From: Bubalus kerabau
Taxonomy: Eukaryota > Chordata > Mammalia > Artiodactyla > Bovidae
Direction of reading: 5' to 3'
Assembly (NCBI RefSeq): GCF_029407905.1
Contig: NC_073630.1
Coordinates: 37,039,001-37,103,000, forward strand
Length of the DNA stretch: 64,000 nt
The first letter of the stretch is position 1; each line of letters starts with the position of its first letter. The position numbers and the translations under genes are program-made. Positions 1-11,804 of this stretch are shown one piece after another. The notes below the pieces were generated by a model. The model saw only the letters and a list, made by a program, of their open reading frames with translations. It was not told where the DNA came from and did no database searches.

Positions 1-745
1 TTTCAGAGAAAAGAGATCATTAGAGAAAAAAAGCTCTATAAATAGACATCAGATCCCTTTGAATGTTTCTTGAAAACTAAAACAAAAAGAATGGGTAAAA
101 CACCACGTATATGGGTAAAAAATGAGCTGAAACATATGAGTGAAATGTTTTCCAGACTTTCACATAGCTATAATGAAACTGAGTTTCAATGTGCTGGAGT
201 AGAATTCAGTAACCCTCCATAAGAGTCACAGCTTAGTATTAAGGCTAAATACTTGTCAGTGTGTAGGGAACCCCAGATATTCCCTGACACAGCTTCAAAA
301 CAATAATTGAAATTCAAGCTAACACTTAATTGCCTACAAGGAAAAAAAAAATCGCAATATTCCTTAGAAGACAAAAAAATCCAGACCCTCAGTAATCTCA
401 AATTAAATGGGTCATCTAAACAAACATTACTCACCATGTTTGAAAGCAATAAAATGCAACTCAGAAAGGAGAAAGCATACCTGTCCATAGAAACAGATCC
501 CCAAATGAGGCAGATGGTTAAATATAGACAAAAATTTTAAAACAATTATTGGTTACATTTGTTACTGCCTCTCTTCTTGACTTTGATCAGGACACATCAA
601 ATAAAGTTTGTAAATGTCCAGAGGTAAAAATCTGAACACTTGCTTTTGTTAGTGGGTCTGTGGTAACATTATCATGTGGTCATCTGGCTGAATGAGGAAG
701 GCAAAAAGAGACTGATGTATGGAGTCCCAATATTGTTGTCATTTA
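1..745. other. Unassigned AT-rich DNA
   Basis: I see no gene and no repeat family I can name. Short open frames on both strands have no recognisable domain and no splice context that I would trust. Confidence 0.5.
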
Positions 746-2863
746 GAGACTGTGATTCAGACCATGAACTCCTTAGGCAAAATTCAGACTTAAATTGAAG
801 AAAGTAGGGAAAACCACTAGACCATTAATTCATATATGACCTAAATCAAATCCCTATTATACAGTGGAAGTGACAAATACATTTAAGGGATTAATTAGAT
901 CTGATAGACAGACTATGGATGGAGGTTCATGACATCCTACAGAGGTGGTGATCAAAACAATCCCCAAGAAGAAGAAATGAAAAAAGGCAAAATGGTTGTC
1001 TAAGGATGCCTTAGGAATAGCTGAGAAAGAAGAGAAGCAAAAGGCAAAGGAGAAAAAGGAAAGATATATCCATCTCAATACAGAATTGCAAGCAATAGCA
1101 GGGAGAGATAAGAAAGCCTTCCTAAGTGATCAATGCAAAAAATAAAAATAAAAAATAAAGGAAAACAATGGAATCAGAAAGACTAGAGCTCTCTTCAAGT
1201 AAATTAGAGAGACCAAGGGAACATTTCATGAAAAGATGGGCTCTATAAAGGACAGAAATGGTATGGACCTAACAGAAGCAGAAGATATTAAGAAGAGGTG
1301 GCAAGAATGCACAGAAGAACTATACAAAAAAATATCTTAATGAGCCAGACAACCACAATGCTGTAATCACTTGACTAAAACCAAAAACATCTTTGAGTGC
1401 AAAGTCAAGTGGTCCTTTGAAAGCATTACGCTAGTGGAGGTGATGGAATTCCAGCTGAGCTATTCCAAATTCTAAAACAATGTGCTATTAAAGTCCTGCA
1501 CTCAATATGCCAGCAAAACTGGAAAACTCAGCAGTGGCCACAGGACTGGAAAAAGACAGTTTTCATTCCCATCCCAAAGAAAGACTCTGCCAGGAATGTT
1601 GTAACTACCACACAATTGCACTCATCTCATACACTAGCAAAGTAATGTTCAAAATTCTCTAGGCAAGGCTTCAACAGTGTGTAACCAAGAACTTCTATAT
1701 GTTCAAGCTGGATTTAGGAAAGCCAGAGGAACCAAAAATCAAATTGCCAATCCACTGGATCATAGAAAAGCAAGAGAATTCTAGGGGAAAAAAAAATCTA
1801 CTTCTGCTTTAGTGACTATGCTCATGCCTTTGACTGTGTGGATCACAACAAACTGTGGAAAATTCTTAAAGGAATGTGAATACCAGACCACCTTACCTGC
1901 CTCCTGAGAAATCTGTATGCAGGTCAAGAAGCAACAATTAGAACTGGACATGGAAAAACGGTCTGGTTCTAAATTGGGAAAGGAGTACGTCAAAGCTGTA
2001 TATTGTCACCCTGCTTATTTAACATATGCAGAGTACATCATGAGAAATGCTGGGCTGGATGAAGCACAATTTAGAATCAAGATTGCATGGAGAAATATCA
2101 GTAGCCTCAGATATGCAGATGACACCACGCTCATGGGAGAAAACGAAGAGGAACTAAAGAGCCTCTTGATGAAAGTGAAAGAGGAGAGTGAAAAGGCTGG
2201 CTTAAAACTCAATATTCAAATTACTGATATCATGGGATCCGTTCCCATCACTTCAGGACAAATAGGTGAGAAACAATGGAAACAGTGACAGACTTTATTT
2301 TCTTGGGCTCCAAAATCACTACAGATGGTGACTGCAGCCACAAAATTAAAAGACACTTGCTCCTTGGAAGAAAAGCTATGACCAACCCAGACAGCATATT
2401 AAAAAGCAGACAAAGTTCCACTTAGTCGAAACTATGATTTTTCCAGGAGTTACATATGAACATTAGAGTTGAAACATAATGAAAGCTGAGTGCCAAAGAA
2501 TTGATGCTTTTGAACTGTGGTGTTGGAGAAGACTCTTAAGAGTTCCTTGGACTGCAAGGAGATCCAACCAGTCAATCTTCAAGGAAATAAATTCTGAATA
2601 TTTGTTGGAAGGGCTGAGGCTGAAGCTCCAAAACTTGGCACCTGATGTGAAGAAATGACTCATTGGAAAAGACCCTGATGCTGGGAAACATTGAGGGCAG
2701 GAGCAGAAGGGGGCAACAGAGGATCAGATGGTTGGATGACAGCACCAACTTGATGGACATGAGTCTGAGCAAACTCTAGGAGCTGGTGATGGACAAGGAA
2801 GCCTGACGTGCTACAGTCCATGGGGTCACAGAGTCAGTCAAGACTGAGCAACTGAACTAACTG
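746..2863 (+). mobile_element. BovB LINE, 5'-truncated and decayed
   Basis: The copy runs collinear with the longer BovB at 43861-46010, from just upstream of the reverse transcriptase (RT) to the typical 3' end (GAGCAACTGAACT at about 2846). The RT catalytic YADD motif can be read at 2112-2123, inside an open stretch of 123 codons (1917-2288). The rest is broken by many stops and frameshifts, for example an A-rich frameshift near 1140. An imperfect duplication flanks it (TGTCATT on the left, TGTCTCATT on the right). It is non-functional; RTE-clade LINEs normally supply an endonuclease and RT for target-primed insertion. Confidence 0.9.
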
Positions 2864-3130
2864 TCTCATTGTGGGAAAAGGTATTTTCTTTGTCCTAATA
2901 TATAGTGTTCTGTATCAATACACTTGTTCAATAGAAACTTCGTACAGTTTACAAAATTTTCAGTCTAGGAATGGCACCAATACTGAAGTCAACATATTTT
3001 ATCTTGCTAAACTTGTGATATTATATAGAATAAATGCATGTATGGATTACATGAGCTAAATTTGTTGCTTAATGTCAATGTTTACTGACAGTTTCACTTA
3101 ACTCTATTTGGTCCCTTTAATTGGAGGCAT

Positions 3131-3356
3131 GTGTGCATGCTAAGTTGCTTCAGTCCTGTCCAACTCTTTGCCACCCCATGGACTGTAGCCCACTATGTTC
3201 CTCTGTCCATGGGATTCTCCAGGCAAGAATACTGGAATGGATTGCCATTTCCTCCTCCAGGGGATCTTCCTAACCCAGGGATTGAACCCTTGTCTCTTAT
3301 GTCTCCTGCATTGGTAGGCAGATTCTTTAACACTGGCACCACCCAGGATGCCCCTT
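3131..3356 (-). mobile_element. Bov-tA SINE
   Basis: The reverse strand shows a tRNA-Glu-like head at the right end, then the Bov-A core (CTCCAGGCAAGAATACTGGA on the plus strand). Length is typical for a full copy. Confidence 0.88.
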
Positions 3357-3423
3357 AATAGGAAGCAATATAAATCAAAGATATTTTCCTAAACAGGATA
3401 CAAATACTGCTTATTTTACTAAT

Positions 3424-4245
3424 ATGTTAGTGCCTGCTTACTGGGTCAGCCAGGTGCTACTCTTTGCGACACCATGGTCTGTAGCCCACATGCCACTCTG
3501 TTCATGGGATTCTCCAGGCAAGAATACTGGAGTGGGTTGCCATTCCCTTCTCTGTAGTTTCTTCCTGACCCAGGGGTCGAATCCAGGTCTCCCTAATTGT
3601 AGGCAGTGTCTTTCTTTTTTTTTTTTTTTAATTTAATTTTATTTTTAAACTTTACATAATTGTATTAGTTTTGCCAAATATCAAAATGAATCCGCCACAG
3701 GTATACATGTGTTCCCCATCCTGAACCCTCCTCCCTCCTCCCTCCCCATACCCTCCCTCTGGGTCGTCCCAGTGCACCAGCCCCAAGCATCCAGTATCGT
3801 GCATCGAACCTGAACTGGCGACTCATTTCATACATGATATTATACATGTTTCAATGCCATTCTCCCAAATCTTCCCACCCTCTCCCTCTCTCACAGAGTC
3901 CATAAGACTGTTCTATACATCAGTGTCTCTTTTGCTGTCTCGTACACAGGGTTATTGTTACCATCTTTCTAAATTCCATATATATGCATTAGTATACTGT
4001 ATTGGTGTTTTTCTTTCTGGCTTACTTCACTCTGTATAATAGGCTCCAGTTTCATCCACCTCATTAGAACTGATTCAAATGTATTCTTTTGAATGGCTGA
4101 GTAATACTCCATTGTGTGTATGTACCACAGCTTTCTTATCCATTCATCTGCTGATGGACATCTAGGTTGCTTCCATGTCCTGGCTATTATAAACAGTGCT
4201 GCGATGAACAGTTTCTTTACTGTCTGAGCTACCAGACCACCAGAA
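3424..4245 (-). mobile_element. Bov-tA SINE split by an L1 insertion
   Basis: The SINE core lies at 3424-3613 and the tRNA-like head resumes at 4211-4245 (TTCTTTACTGTCTGAGCTACC). Both parts are in the same orientation and are separated only by an L1 3' end. Confidence 0.82.
3614..4208 (-). mobile_element. L1 LINE 3' end (cattle type), 5'-truncated, inside a SINE
   Basis: The minus strand ends in a poly(A) tail (T-run from 3614). It carries the 3' UTR that reads GGGGAACACATGTATACCTG on the coding strand, and the end of ORF2 at the right. It is flanked by CAGTGTCTTT (3604-3613) and CAGTTTCTTT (4209-4218), a 10-bp target duplication with one mismatch. Confidence 0.88.
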
Positions 4246-5603
4246 AAAAATGCTCAGTTAAATACTTTAAAATGCAATGTGGTATATTATATTAATATAG
4301 CACATTAATATGTAAAACACCTATTGACACATATGAACATTATTTAAAACTCAGCTTTAAATTTGTAGACTTGAGCTCTTATAATTGAATAAGATAAAAG
4401 AGCAAACATAATCATCTTGAAAAGTTAGCTTTTCTCATTAAAAGTGGTCTTCATTGACAGTACAGTTCAAACTCAAGATCGATTACTGTTGATGATACCT
4501 TTCATCTGTTTAGCTGTGTCCCCATCAGCTGCTGACTTTACTCCTTCTGTTTTCTGTCTCACATTCCATCTTAATAATTCCTACATATGTTACTCATACC
4601 TGGTGGACATGTGAGCACCAGAAATGCCAAATTTTCACATTCTTTCCTGTGGCAGAGATCATTAGCTCTATAGACATTTTTGACACAAAAGGCAGGGTGC
4701 TTAGTGACTTTGCAATTGAGTTCAAAATCTAACATGAGCATTTTACTTTCTCTAGCATGTTCTTACTTGGAGGAAGATCATACCAAACTAACAGTCAGAC
4801 TCTTCTAAGGGCTAAAAATGTAGATCTTAGTAATTTTAAGCTAGGTAATAAATGTCACCCTGATTTTTTTATATTTCCATACATTTTACTAAGATATAAC
4901 CACATTTTATTCACCACATATTTATTGAGCTCCTAATAGATTAGTCACATTTCAAAACTCCACAGTAAAAATCTGTGACTTTGGAAAACACACAGAAACA
5001 TATACATGAACATTTAGGTACAAATAAAATTAAAACAGCAAAATTTAAAAGTTTGTAGTAATTAATTCATGTAATAGTTTCTATTAGCAGTGTTAAAAAT
5101 CTGATTTTAATTGAGTTTTTCAATTTTCCTTTTAGTTGATTATGATGTCAGTGTTCTTATTTTAATACTGTTGCTTAAATAAAAGTTTAGTTGAAAAGAA
5201 AAATTGTTTATTTGAGTATTTTCCATTTAGACATGTGGACAGATGTTAAGTATAAGCTTGCTACCTGACAAGAAGCAGGATATTTTCGAACTAATTTTTT
5301 AATGATAAATATCTATTAAAACAATCTTTCATTTTGTCATTTAAATACTGTTATAGTATTTAAGGTCCATTTTTCAGTGTTTATTAGTAAATACCATTTT
5401 TAATTTCCACCTTATAGAGTGTGATTTTTAAAATCTAAAACAGACCCAGATTGAAATTTCATGTGAACCGGATTTCATAAATGGTTATCAGAAGGAAAAG
5501 CATAGCATGAAATAGTTTTATTTTTATTTTAATCTTTAGTCAGTGAGTTTTCAAAATTTCAGTTGTCTTTTTGCTAAATAAGAACAAAATTAGTTCTCAC
5601 AAA
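4246..5603. other. Unassigned AT-rich DNA
   Basis: No gene, RNA or nameable repeat seen. The base composition is AT-rich with scattered short A and T runs. Confidence 0.5.
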
Positions 5604-6498
5604 TCACCCTGCTTATTGAACTTATATGCAGAGTACATCATGAGAAATGCTGGGCTGGAAGAAGCACAAGCTGGAATCAAGATTGCCAGGAGAAATATCA
5701 ATAACCACAGATATGCAGATGACACCACCTTTATGGCATAAAGTGAAGAGGAACTAAAAGGCCTCTTGATGAAAGTGAAAGGGGAGAGTGGAAAAGTTGG
5801 CTTAAAGCTCAACATTCAGAAAACGAAGATCATGGCATCTGGTCCCATCACTTCATAGGAAATAGATGGGGGAACAGTGGAAACAGTGTCAGACTTGATT
5901 TTTTTGAGCTCCAAAATCACTGCAGATGGTGATTGCTGCCATGAAATTAAAAGACGCTTACTCCTTGGAAGGAAAGTTATGACCAACCTAGATAGCATAT
6001 TCAAAAGCAGAGACATTACTTTGCCAACAAAGGCCCATCTAGTCAAGGCTATGGTTTTTCCAGTGGTCATGTATGGATGTGAGAGTTGGACTGTCAAGAA
6101 GGCTGAGTGCCGAAGAATTGATGGTTTTGAACTGTGGTGTTGGAGAAGACTCTTGAGAGTCCTTTGGACCGCAAGGAGATCCAACCAGTCCATTCTGAAG
6201 GAGATCAGTCCTGGGTGTTCTTTGGAAGGAATGATGCTAAAGCTGAAACTCCAGTACTTTGGCCACCTCATGCGAAGAGTTGACTCATTGGAAAAGACTC
6301 TGATGCTGGGAGGGATTGGGGGCAGGAGGAGAAGGGGACAACAGAGGATGAGATGGCTGTATGGCATCACTGACTCGATAGACGTGAGTCTGAGTGAACT
6401 CCGGGAGTTGGTGATGGACAGGCAGGCCTGGCGAGCTGTGATTCATGGGGTCGCAAGGAGTCGGACACTACTGAGCAACTGAACTGAACTGAACTGAA
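5604..6498 (+). mobile_element. BovB LINE 3' portion
   Basis: It starts inside the RT domain, keeps a degraded catalytic box at about 5711-5722 (TATGCAGATGAC) and ends in the GAACTGAACT tail. The 3' half is well preserved and holds a long open frame (next entry). Confidence 0.92.
5877..6482 (+). pseudogene. BovB RT C-terminal reading frame (remnant)
   Basis: A 201-codon open frame covers the C-terminal part of the BovB protein, downstream of the RT catalytic core. Readable blocks include ITADGDCCHEIKRR near its start, MYGCESWTVKKAE, LLRVLWTARRSNQSILKEI, FGHLMRRVDSLEKTLMLGG, and a Gly/Arg-rich stretch followed by MRWL near the end. Other BovB copies here share these blocks (32309, 45668, 38171), so the frame is real LINE coding sequence rather than chance. 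The upstream RT is in another frame and interrupted (an in-frame TAA at about 5740), so the product would lack endonuclease and polymerase domains. It is the longest undisturbed stretch of this part of BovB in the window. I do not regard it as a functional gene. Confidence 0.85.
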
Positions 6499-6509
6499 TC
6501 AACCTTACT

Positions 6510-6724
6510 GGGCTTCTCTGGTGGCTCTAGTAGTAAAGAATCCACCTGCAATGCAGGAGACCTGGGTAGAATCCCTGGGTTGGGAAGATCCTCTGAAGGA
6601 GGAAATTGCAGCCCACTCCAGGATTCTTGCCTAGAGAATCCCCACAGACAGAGGAGCCTGGCAAGCTGCAGTCCATGGGGTCAAAAAGAGACATGACTGA
6701 GGAACTAAGCACAGCACAGCAATT
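6510..6724 (+). mobile_element. Bov-tA SINE
   Basis: The tRNA-Glu-like head starts at GGCTTCTCTGGTGGCTC, followed by the Bov-A core. It is flanked by AACCTTACT (6501-6509) and AACCCTACT (6725-6733), a 9-bp duplication with one mismatch. It sits just after the BovB tail. Confidence 0.9.
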
Positions 6725-6733
6725 AACCCTACT

Positions 6734-7611
6734 ATTCATTTATTTTCCACTGCTATTTATTATTATAAGAAGTTAATGATATAAATGTTTAATAATTAAC
6801 TTTCAACTAGATAACATGATTGCAATGAAGCCTCTAAAGCACTTACAGAAATCTATCAATGGCATAAACAGTTTTTGAAATTGACTTGACTTAATATTGA
6901 TTAATATTAAAAACCAGGAAGTTAGGCAACTCTGAATATTCAATCAGAACTGGGTTAATGAAAATAGATAACTGAACTGGTACTAGAATGAGTGATTCTT
7001 TATTATTTGTCCACCTTTCTTCATTATTTGTCCCCAGTTTTTGCTCTTCAGAGTTTTTTGCTTTAATTATTTCCAAGACTAGAGTTGCTAGATTTATTTT
7101 TCCCTGAAGGGACCAGATTACAATTCAGCAGAATACTGTGGAACATAAATCGTTTTCACTATTTGTTGCTAGTTAAACTATTTGTTACTAGTTAAACAAG
7201 TTAATGTAAAACTAGTTAACTTTGGTTTCCATTTGTTAAAAAAAAAAAAATTCAGGACTAGCATATTTGAGACTCTTAGTAAATACTGAGTCTGAGGATA
7301 AGGTTTAGAAAAATTTAGCCTTCTATAAGCTTTAGTAAAAAGATAAAATTAGCCCCCTAAAGGGATATTTCTCTCAAGTGAATTTTAAGTTTATAACTTA
7401 AATGCATTGCAGATATTTCACAAAGTTTTACATTTCTTTTTATATACACCTTATAGTTTTTCTTTGGTTGTTTTTAGTTATGCCTTTTTAAACACAGATT
7501 TTATAAGTCTTGTGTCTGGATTTTTGGAAAATAGAAAGAAAAATTTTGTCTCCTCTTGAATGTTTGAAAATTTCTATAACAAAAGCTAAACAAAGAGATA
7601 ATGTTCTTATT
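6734..7611. other. Unassigned AT-rich DNA
   Basis: Nothing recognisable except a 13-base A-run near 7240 and repeated GTTAAAC/GTTACTAGT words at about 7170-7220, which look like a small local duplication. Confidence 0.45.
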
Positions 7612-7765
7612 TGAATAATAGCAGCTAATATTTCCTGAATAATGTATACATTCCTGGCTTTAGGCTAAATCCTTTTCTTGCATTATCATATATTCCTTAT
7701 AGTAAAGTCTTGAGATATTTTTTCCTTGTCATTCCCTTGTACAAAAGAAGAAAGTCTTAACTGAA
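7612..7765 (+). repeat. MIR-like ancient SINE fragment
   Basis: The order of words follows the mammalian MIR consensus: AATAATAGCAGCTAATATTT at the start, a central CATTATCATATATTCCTTAT block, then a degraded AC-rich end. Divergence is high. Confidence 0.5.
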
Positions 7766-7774
7766 AATAAAATA

Positions 7775-8099
7775 ATGCACAATATGAAAGTTGTGAGTGA
7801 AGTTTTATTTTGGGCCAAATGAGGAATACAGCCCAATACACAGCCTCTTAGATAGCTCTGAGGAGCAGCTCCAAAGAGGTAGAGGGGTGGTCAGTAAATA
7901 TATAATTTTCGGGAAGGGAGGATACATGCAGTCAACACTTCTGTCAGAATGTTGCTATTAGTCAAAAGGAGATGTCTCCGTTAATGGTTTTAGGGATTTT
8001 TTAGATATCAGAAGATGCAAGAAATTGGTTACTTAATAAATAAATATTTCTAACTATTGTGTTTTATCATGCATTGTGCATTTTAATGTAAAGTGTCTT
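7775..8099 (-). repeat. LTR-like ruminant repeat (ERV LTR, family not assigned)
   Basis: Read on the minus strand, a TATA-like block (about 7893) lies ~85 bp ahead of an AATAAA signal (TTTATT at about 7806 on the plus strand), as in retroviral LTRs. The text around CAGCCTCTTAGATAGCTCTG resembles a repeat common in ruminant genomes. Ends and target duplication are not clear. Confidence 0.4.
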
Positions 8100-8309
8100 T
8101 CTTTGGTTGTTCGGTTCAGTTCAGTTTAGTTCAGTCTCTCAGTCATATCTGACTCTCTGCAACCCCATGAATCGCAGCACGCCAGGCCTCCCTGTCCATG
8201 ACCAACTCCTGGTTTTTACCCAAACTCATGTCCATCGAGTCGGTGATGTCATTCAGCCATCTCATCCTCTGTCATTCCCTTCTCCTCCTTCTCCCAATCC
8301 CTCCCAGCA

Positions 8310-10958
8310 TCAGGGTCTTTTCCAATGAGTCAACTCTTCCCATGAGATGGCCAAAGTATCAGATGCTATGATCTTAGTTTTCTGAATGTTGAGCTTTAAG
8401 CCAATTTTTTGAAACTCCTCTTTCACTTTCATCAAGAGGCTTTTTAGTTCCTCTTCACTTTCTGCCATAAGAGTTATGTCATCTGCATATCTGAGGTTTT
8501 GGTATTTCTCCTGGCAATCTTGATTCCAACTTGTGCTTCTTCCAGCCCAGCATTTATCATGATGTACTCTGCACATAAGTTAAGCCGGGTGACAATATAC
8601 AGCCTTGACATACTCCTTTTCCTATTTGGAGCCAGTCTGTTGTTTCATGTCCAGTTCTAACTGTTGCTTCCTAACCTTCATATAGGTTTCTCAAGAGGCA
8701 GGTCAGGTGGTCTGGTATTCCCATCTCTTTCAGAATTTTCCACAGTTTATTGTGATCCACACAGTCAAAGGCTTTGGCATAGTCAATAAAGCAGAAATAC
8801 ATGTGTTTTTCTAGGACTCTCTTGCTTTTTTGATGATCCAGCAGATGTTGAAAATTTGATCTCTGGGTCCTCTGCCTTTTCTTTTTCTTTTTTTTTTTTT
8901 TCTAATTTATTTTATTTTTAAACTTTACAATATTGTATTGGTTTTGCCAAATATCGAAATGAGTCTGCCACAGGTATACATGTGTTCCCCATCCTGAACC
9001 CTCCTCCATCCCCATACCATCCCTCTCGGTCTTCCCAGTGCACCAGCCCCAAGCATCCAGTATCGTGCATTGAACCTGAACTGGTGGCTCGTTTCATACA
9101 TGATATTATACATGTTTCAATGCCATTCTCCCAAATCTTCCCACCCTCTCCCTCTCCCACAGAGTCCATAAGACTGTTCTATACATCAGGGTCTCTTTTG
9201 CTGTCTTGTATACAGGGTTATTGTTACCATCTTTCTAAATTCCATATATATGTGTTAGTATAGTGTATTGGTGTTTTTCCTTCTGGCTTACTTCACTCTG
9301 TATAATAGGTTCCAGTTTCAACCACCTCACTAGAACTGATTCAAATCTAAAACCAGTTTAAACATCTGGAAGTTCATGGTTCAAATATTGCTGAAGCCTG
9401 TCTTGGAGAATTTTGAGCATTATTTTACTAGCGTGTGAAATGAATGGAATTGTGTGGTAGTTTGAGCATTCTTTGGGATTGGAATGACAATTGACATTTT
9501 CCAGTTTTGTGGCCCCTGCTGAGTTTTCCAAATTTGCTGGCATATTGAGTGCAGCACTTTCACAGCATCATCTTCCAGGATTTGAAATAGCTCAACTGGA
9601 ATTCCATTACCTCCACTAGCTTTGTTCATAGTTCTGCTTTCTAAGACCCACTTGACTTCACATTCCAGGATGTCTGGCTCTAGGTGAGTGATCACACCAT
9701 CATGATTATCTGGATCAGGAAGCTCTATTTTGTACAGTTCTTCTGTGTATTCTTGCCACCTCTTCTTAATATCTTCTGCTTCTGTTAGGTCCATACCACT
9801 TCTGTCCTTTATCAAGCCCCTCTTTGCATGAAATTTTCCCTTGGTATCTCTAATTTTCTTGAAGAGATCTCTAGTCTTTCCCATTCTGTTGTTTTCCTCT
9901 ATTTCTTTGCATTGATCACTGAGGAAGGTTTTCTTATCTCTTCTTGCTATTCTTTGGAACTCTGCATTCAGATGCTTATATCTTTCCTTTTCTCCTTTGC
10001 TTTTTGTTTCTCTTCTTTTCACAGCTATTTGTAAGGCCTCCCCAGACAGACATTTTGCTTTTTTTCATTTCTTTTCTTGGAGATGGTCTTGATCCCTGTC
10101 TCCTGTACAATGCCATTAACCTCTGTTAATAGATCATCAGGCACTCTATCTGTCAGATCTAGTCCCTTAAATCTATTTCTCATTTCCACTGTATAATCAT
10201 AAGATATTTGATATAGGTCATACCTGAATGATCTAGTGGTTTTTCCTACTTTGTTCAACTTAAGTTTGAATTTGGCAATAAGTTCATGATCTGATCCACA
10301 GTCAGCTCCCAGTCTTATTTTCACTGACTGTATAGAGCGTCTCCATCTTTGGCTGCAAATAATATAATCAATCTGATTTCGGTGTTGACCATCTAATGAT
10401 GTCCATGTGTAGAGTCTTCTCTTGTGTTGTCAGAAGAGGGTGTTTGCTATGGCCAGTGCATTCTCTTGGCAAAGGTCTATTAGCCTTTGCCCTGCTTCAA
10501 TCCGTACTTCAAGGCCAAATTTGCCCGTTTCTTCAGGTGTCTCTTGACTTCCTACTTTTGCATTCCAGTCCCCATATAATGAAAAGGACATCTTTTTTGG
10601 GTGTTAGTTCTAAAAGGTCTTGTAGGTCTTCATAGAACCGTTCAACTTCAGCTTCTTCAGCGTTACTGGTTGGGGCATAGACTTGGATTACCGTGATATT
10701 AAATGGTTTGCCTTGGAAGCGGACAGAGATCATTCTGTCATTTTTGAGATTGCATCTAAGTACTACATTTTGGACTCTTTTTTTGACCATGATGGCTACT
10801 CCATTTCTTCTACAGGGTTCCTGCCCACAGTAGTAATTATAATGGTCATCTGAGTTAAATTCACCCATTCCAGTCCATTTTAGTTCACTGGTTCCTAGAA
10901 TATCAGTGTTTACTCTTGCCATCTCCTGTTTGACCACTTCCATTTTGCCTTGTATCAT
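8310..10958 (-). pseudogene. BovB endonuclease/RT reading-frame remnants
   Basis: Four separated open stretches on the minus strand belong to one ancestral polyprotein. 10958-10533 (141 codons) is the AP-endonuclease-like N-terminal part, with blocks SELKWTGMGEFNSDDHYNYY and VIQVYAPTSNAEEAEVE. The conserved GDWNAK motif near its end has become a WGLECK-type sequence by substitution or frameshift. 10324-10025 is the linker, with GADCGSDHELIAKFKLKLNK. 10022-9420 (200 codons) leads into the RT, with EENNRMGKTRDLFKKI and NKASGGNGIPVELFQ. 8576-8310 holds the catalytic YADD box (LRYADDITLMAES) and then meets the 415-bp deletion, which removed much of the downstream C-terminal coding sequence. The breaks and the L1 insertion between the RT core blocks show it is dead. 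Confidence 0.88.
8884..9345 (-). mobile_element. L1 LINE 3' end nested in BovB
   Basis: A poly(T) run at the left is followed by the same 3' UTR text as the L1 at 3614. BovB sequence is interrupted at CCTTTTCT and resumes with CTAAAACCAG, so the insertion is exact. The target duplication is at most 2-3 bp. Confidence 0.9.
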
Positions 10959-11449
10959 GGATCTAACGTTCCAGGTTCCTATGCAATATTGCTCTTTACA
11001 GCATCAGACCTTGCTTCTATCACCAGTCACATCCACAACTGTGTATTGTTTTTGCTTTGGCTCCATCCCTTCATTCTTTCTGGAGTTATTTCTCCACTGA
11101 TCTCCAGTAGCATATTGGGTACCTAGTGACCTGGGGAGTTCCTCTTTCAGTATCCTATCATTTTGCCTTTTCATACTGTTCATAGGGTTCTCAAGGCAAG
11201 AATACTGAAGTGGTTTGCCATTCCCTTCTCCAGTGGACCACACTCTGTCAGACCTCTCCACCATGACCCTCCAGTCTTGATTGGCCCCACAGGCCATGGC
11301 TTAGTTTCATTGAGTTAGGCAAAGCTATGGTCCTTGTGATCAGATTGGCTAGTTTTCTGTGATTATGGTTTCAGTGTGTCTGCCCTCTGATGCCCTCTCG
11401 CAACATCTATCATTTTACTTGGGTTTCTGTTACCTTGGTTGTGAGTTAT

Positions 11450-11792
11450 CTCTTCACAGCTGCTCCAGCAAAGCACAGCCACTGCTCCCTACCTTGAACT
11501 AGGTTGCCCCTCCTGACCTTGAAAGTAGAGTAGCTCCTCTTGGCCCTCCTGCGCCCGCATAACCACTGCTCCTTGGACATGGGTTGCACCTCTCGGCTGC
11601 CGCCCCTGACCTCGGCCTTGGGTAGCTCGTCTTGGTCACCGCCCCTGACCTCGAACGTGGGATAGCTCCTCTCAGCCACTCCTGCACTGTCTCAGCCTGG
11701 CGCTGTGGGTTGCTGCCCCTGACCTTGGGTGTGGGGTAGCTCCTCTCGGCCGCGATTCTGCGGGGTCGGTAGTGGCCGCTACGCTTCTGCGC
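11450..11792 (-). promoter_or_regulatory. GC-rich tandemly repeated 5' end of BovB (probable former promoter)
   Basis: About 340 bp, far richer in G+C and CpG than the surroundings. It holds at least four imperfect copies of a ~40-50-bp unit with the core CCCCTGACCT...GGTAGCTCCTCT, at about 11511, 11602, 11640 and 11714. In LINEs the internal promoter is at the 5' end. That this block had promoter activity is inferred. Confidence 0.65.
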
Positions 11793-11804
11793 TCTTTGAT
11801 TGTT

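Larger units (their letters stand above)
8112..11792 (-). mobile_element. Near-full-length BovB LINE, with internal deletion and nested L1
   Basis: This is the most complete BovB at the 5' end. The 3' tail is at 8112 (GTTCAGTTCAG) and the GC-rich 5' end at about 11792. TCTTTGGTTGTT (8100-8111) and TCTTTGATTGTT (11793-11804) form a 12-bp target duplication with one mismatch, so both ends are defined. Relative to the copy at 26117-27675, about 415 bp are missing at about 8358 (after GGCCAAAGTA). An L1 end interrupts it at 8884-9345. On the minus strand the endonuclease-like region is read at about 10958-10533 and the RT region at about 10022-8460, broken by stops and frameshifts. It cannot encode a working enzyme. 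Confidence 0.93.

Noticed and set aside
3665..3847. Open frames with GRPRGRVWGG-type text, seen again at 8925 and 57280
   Set aside because: They translate the L1 3' UTR, a non-coding region, and recur because the repeat recurs.
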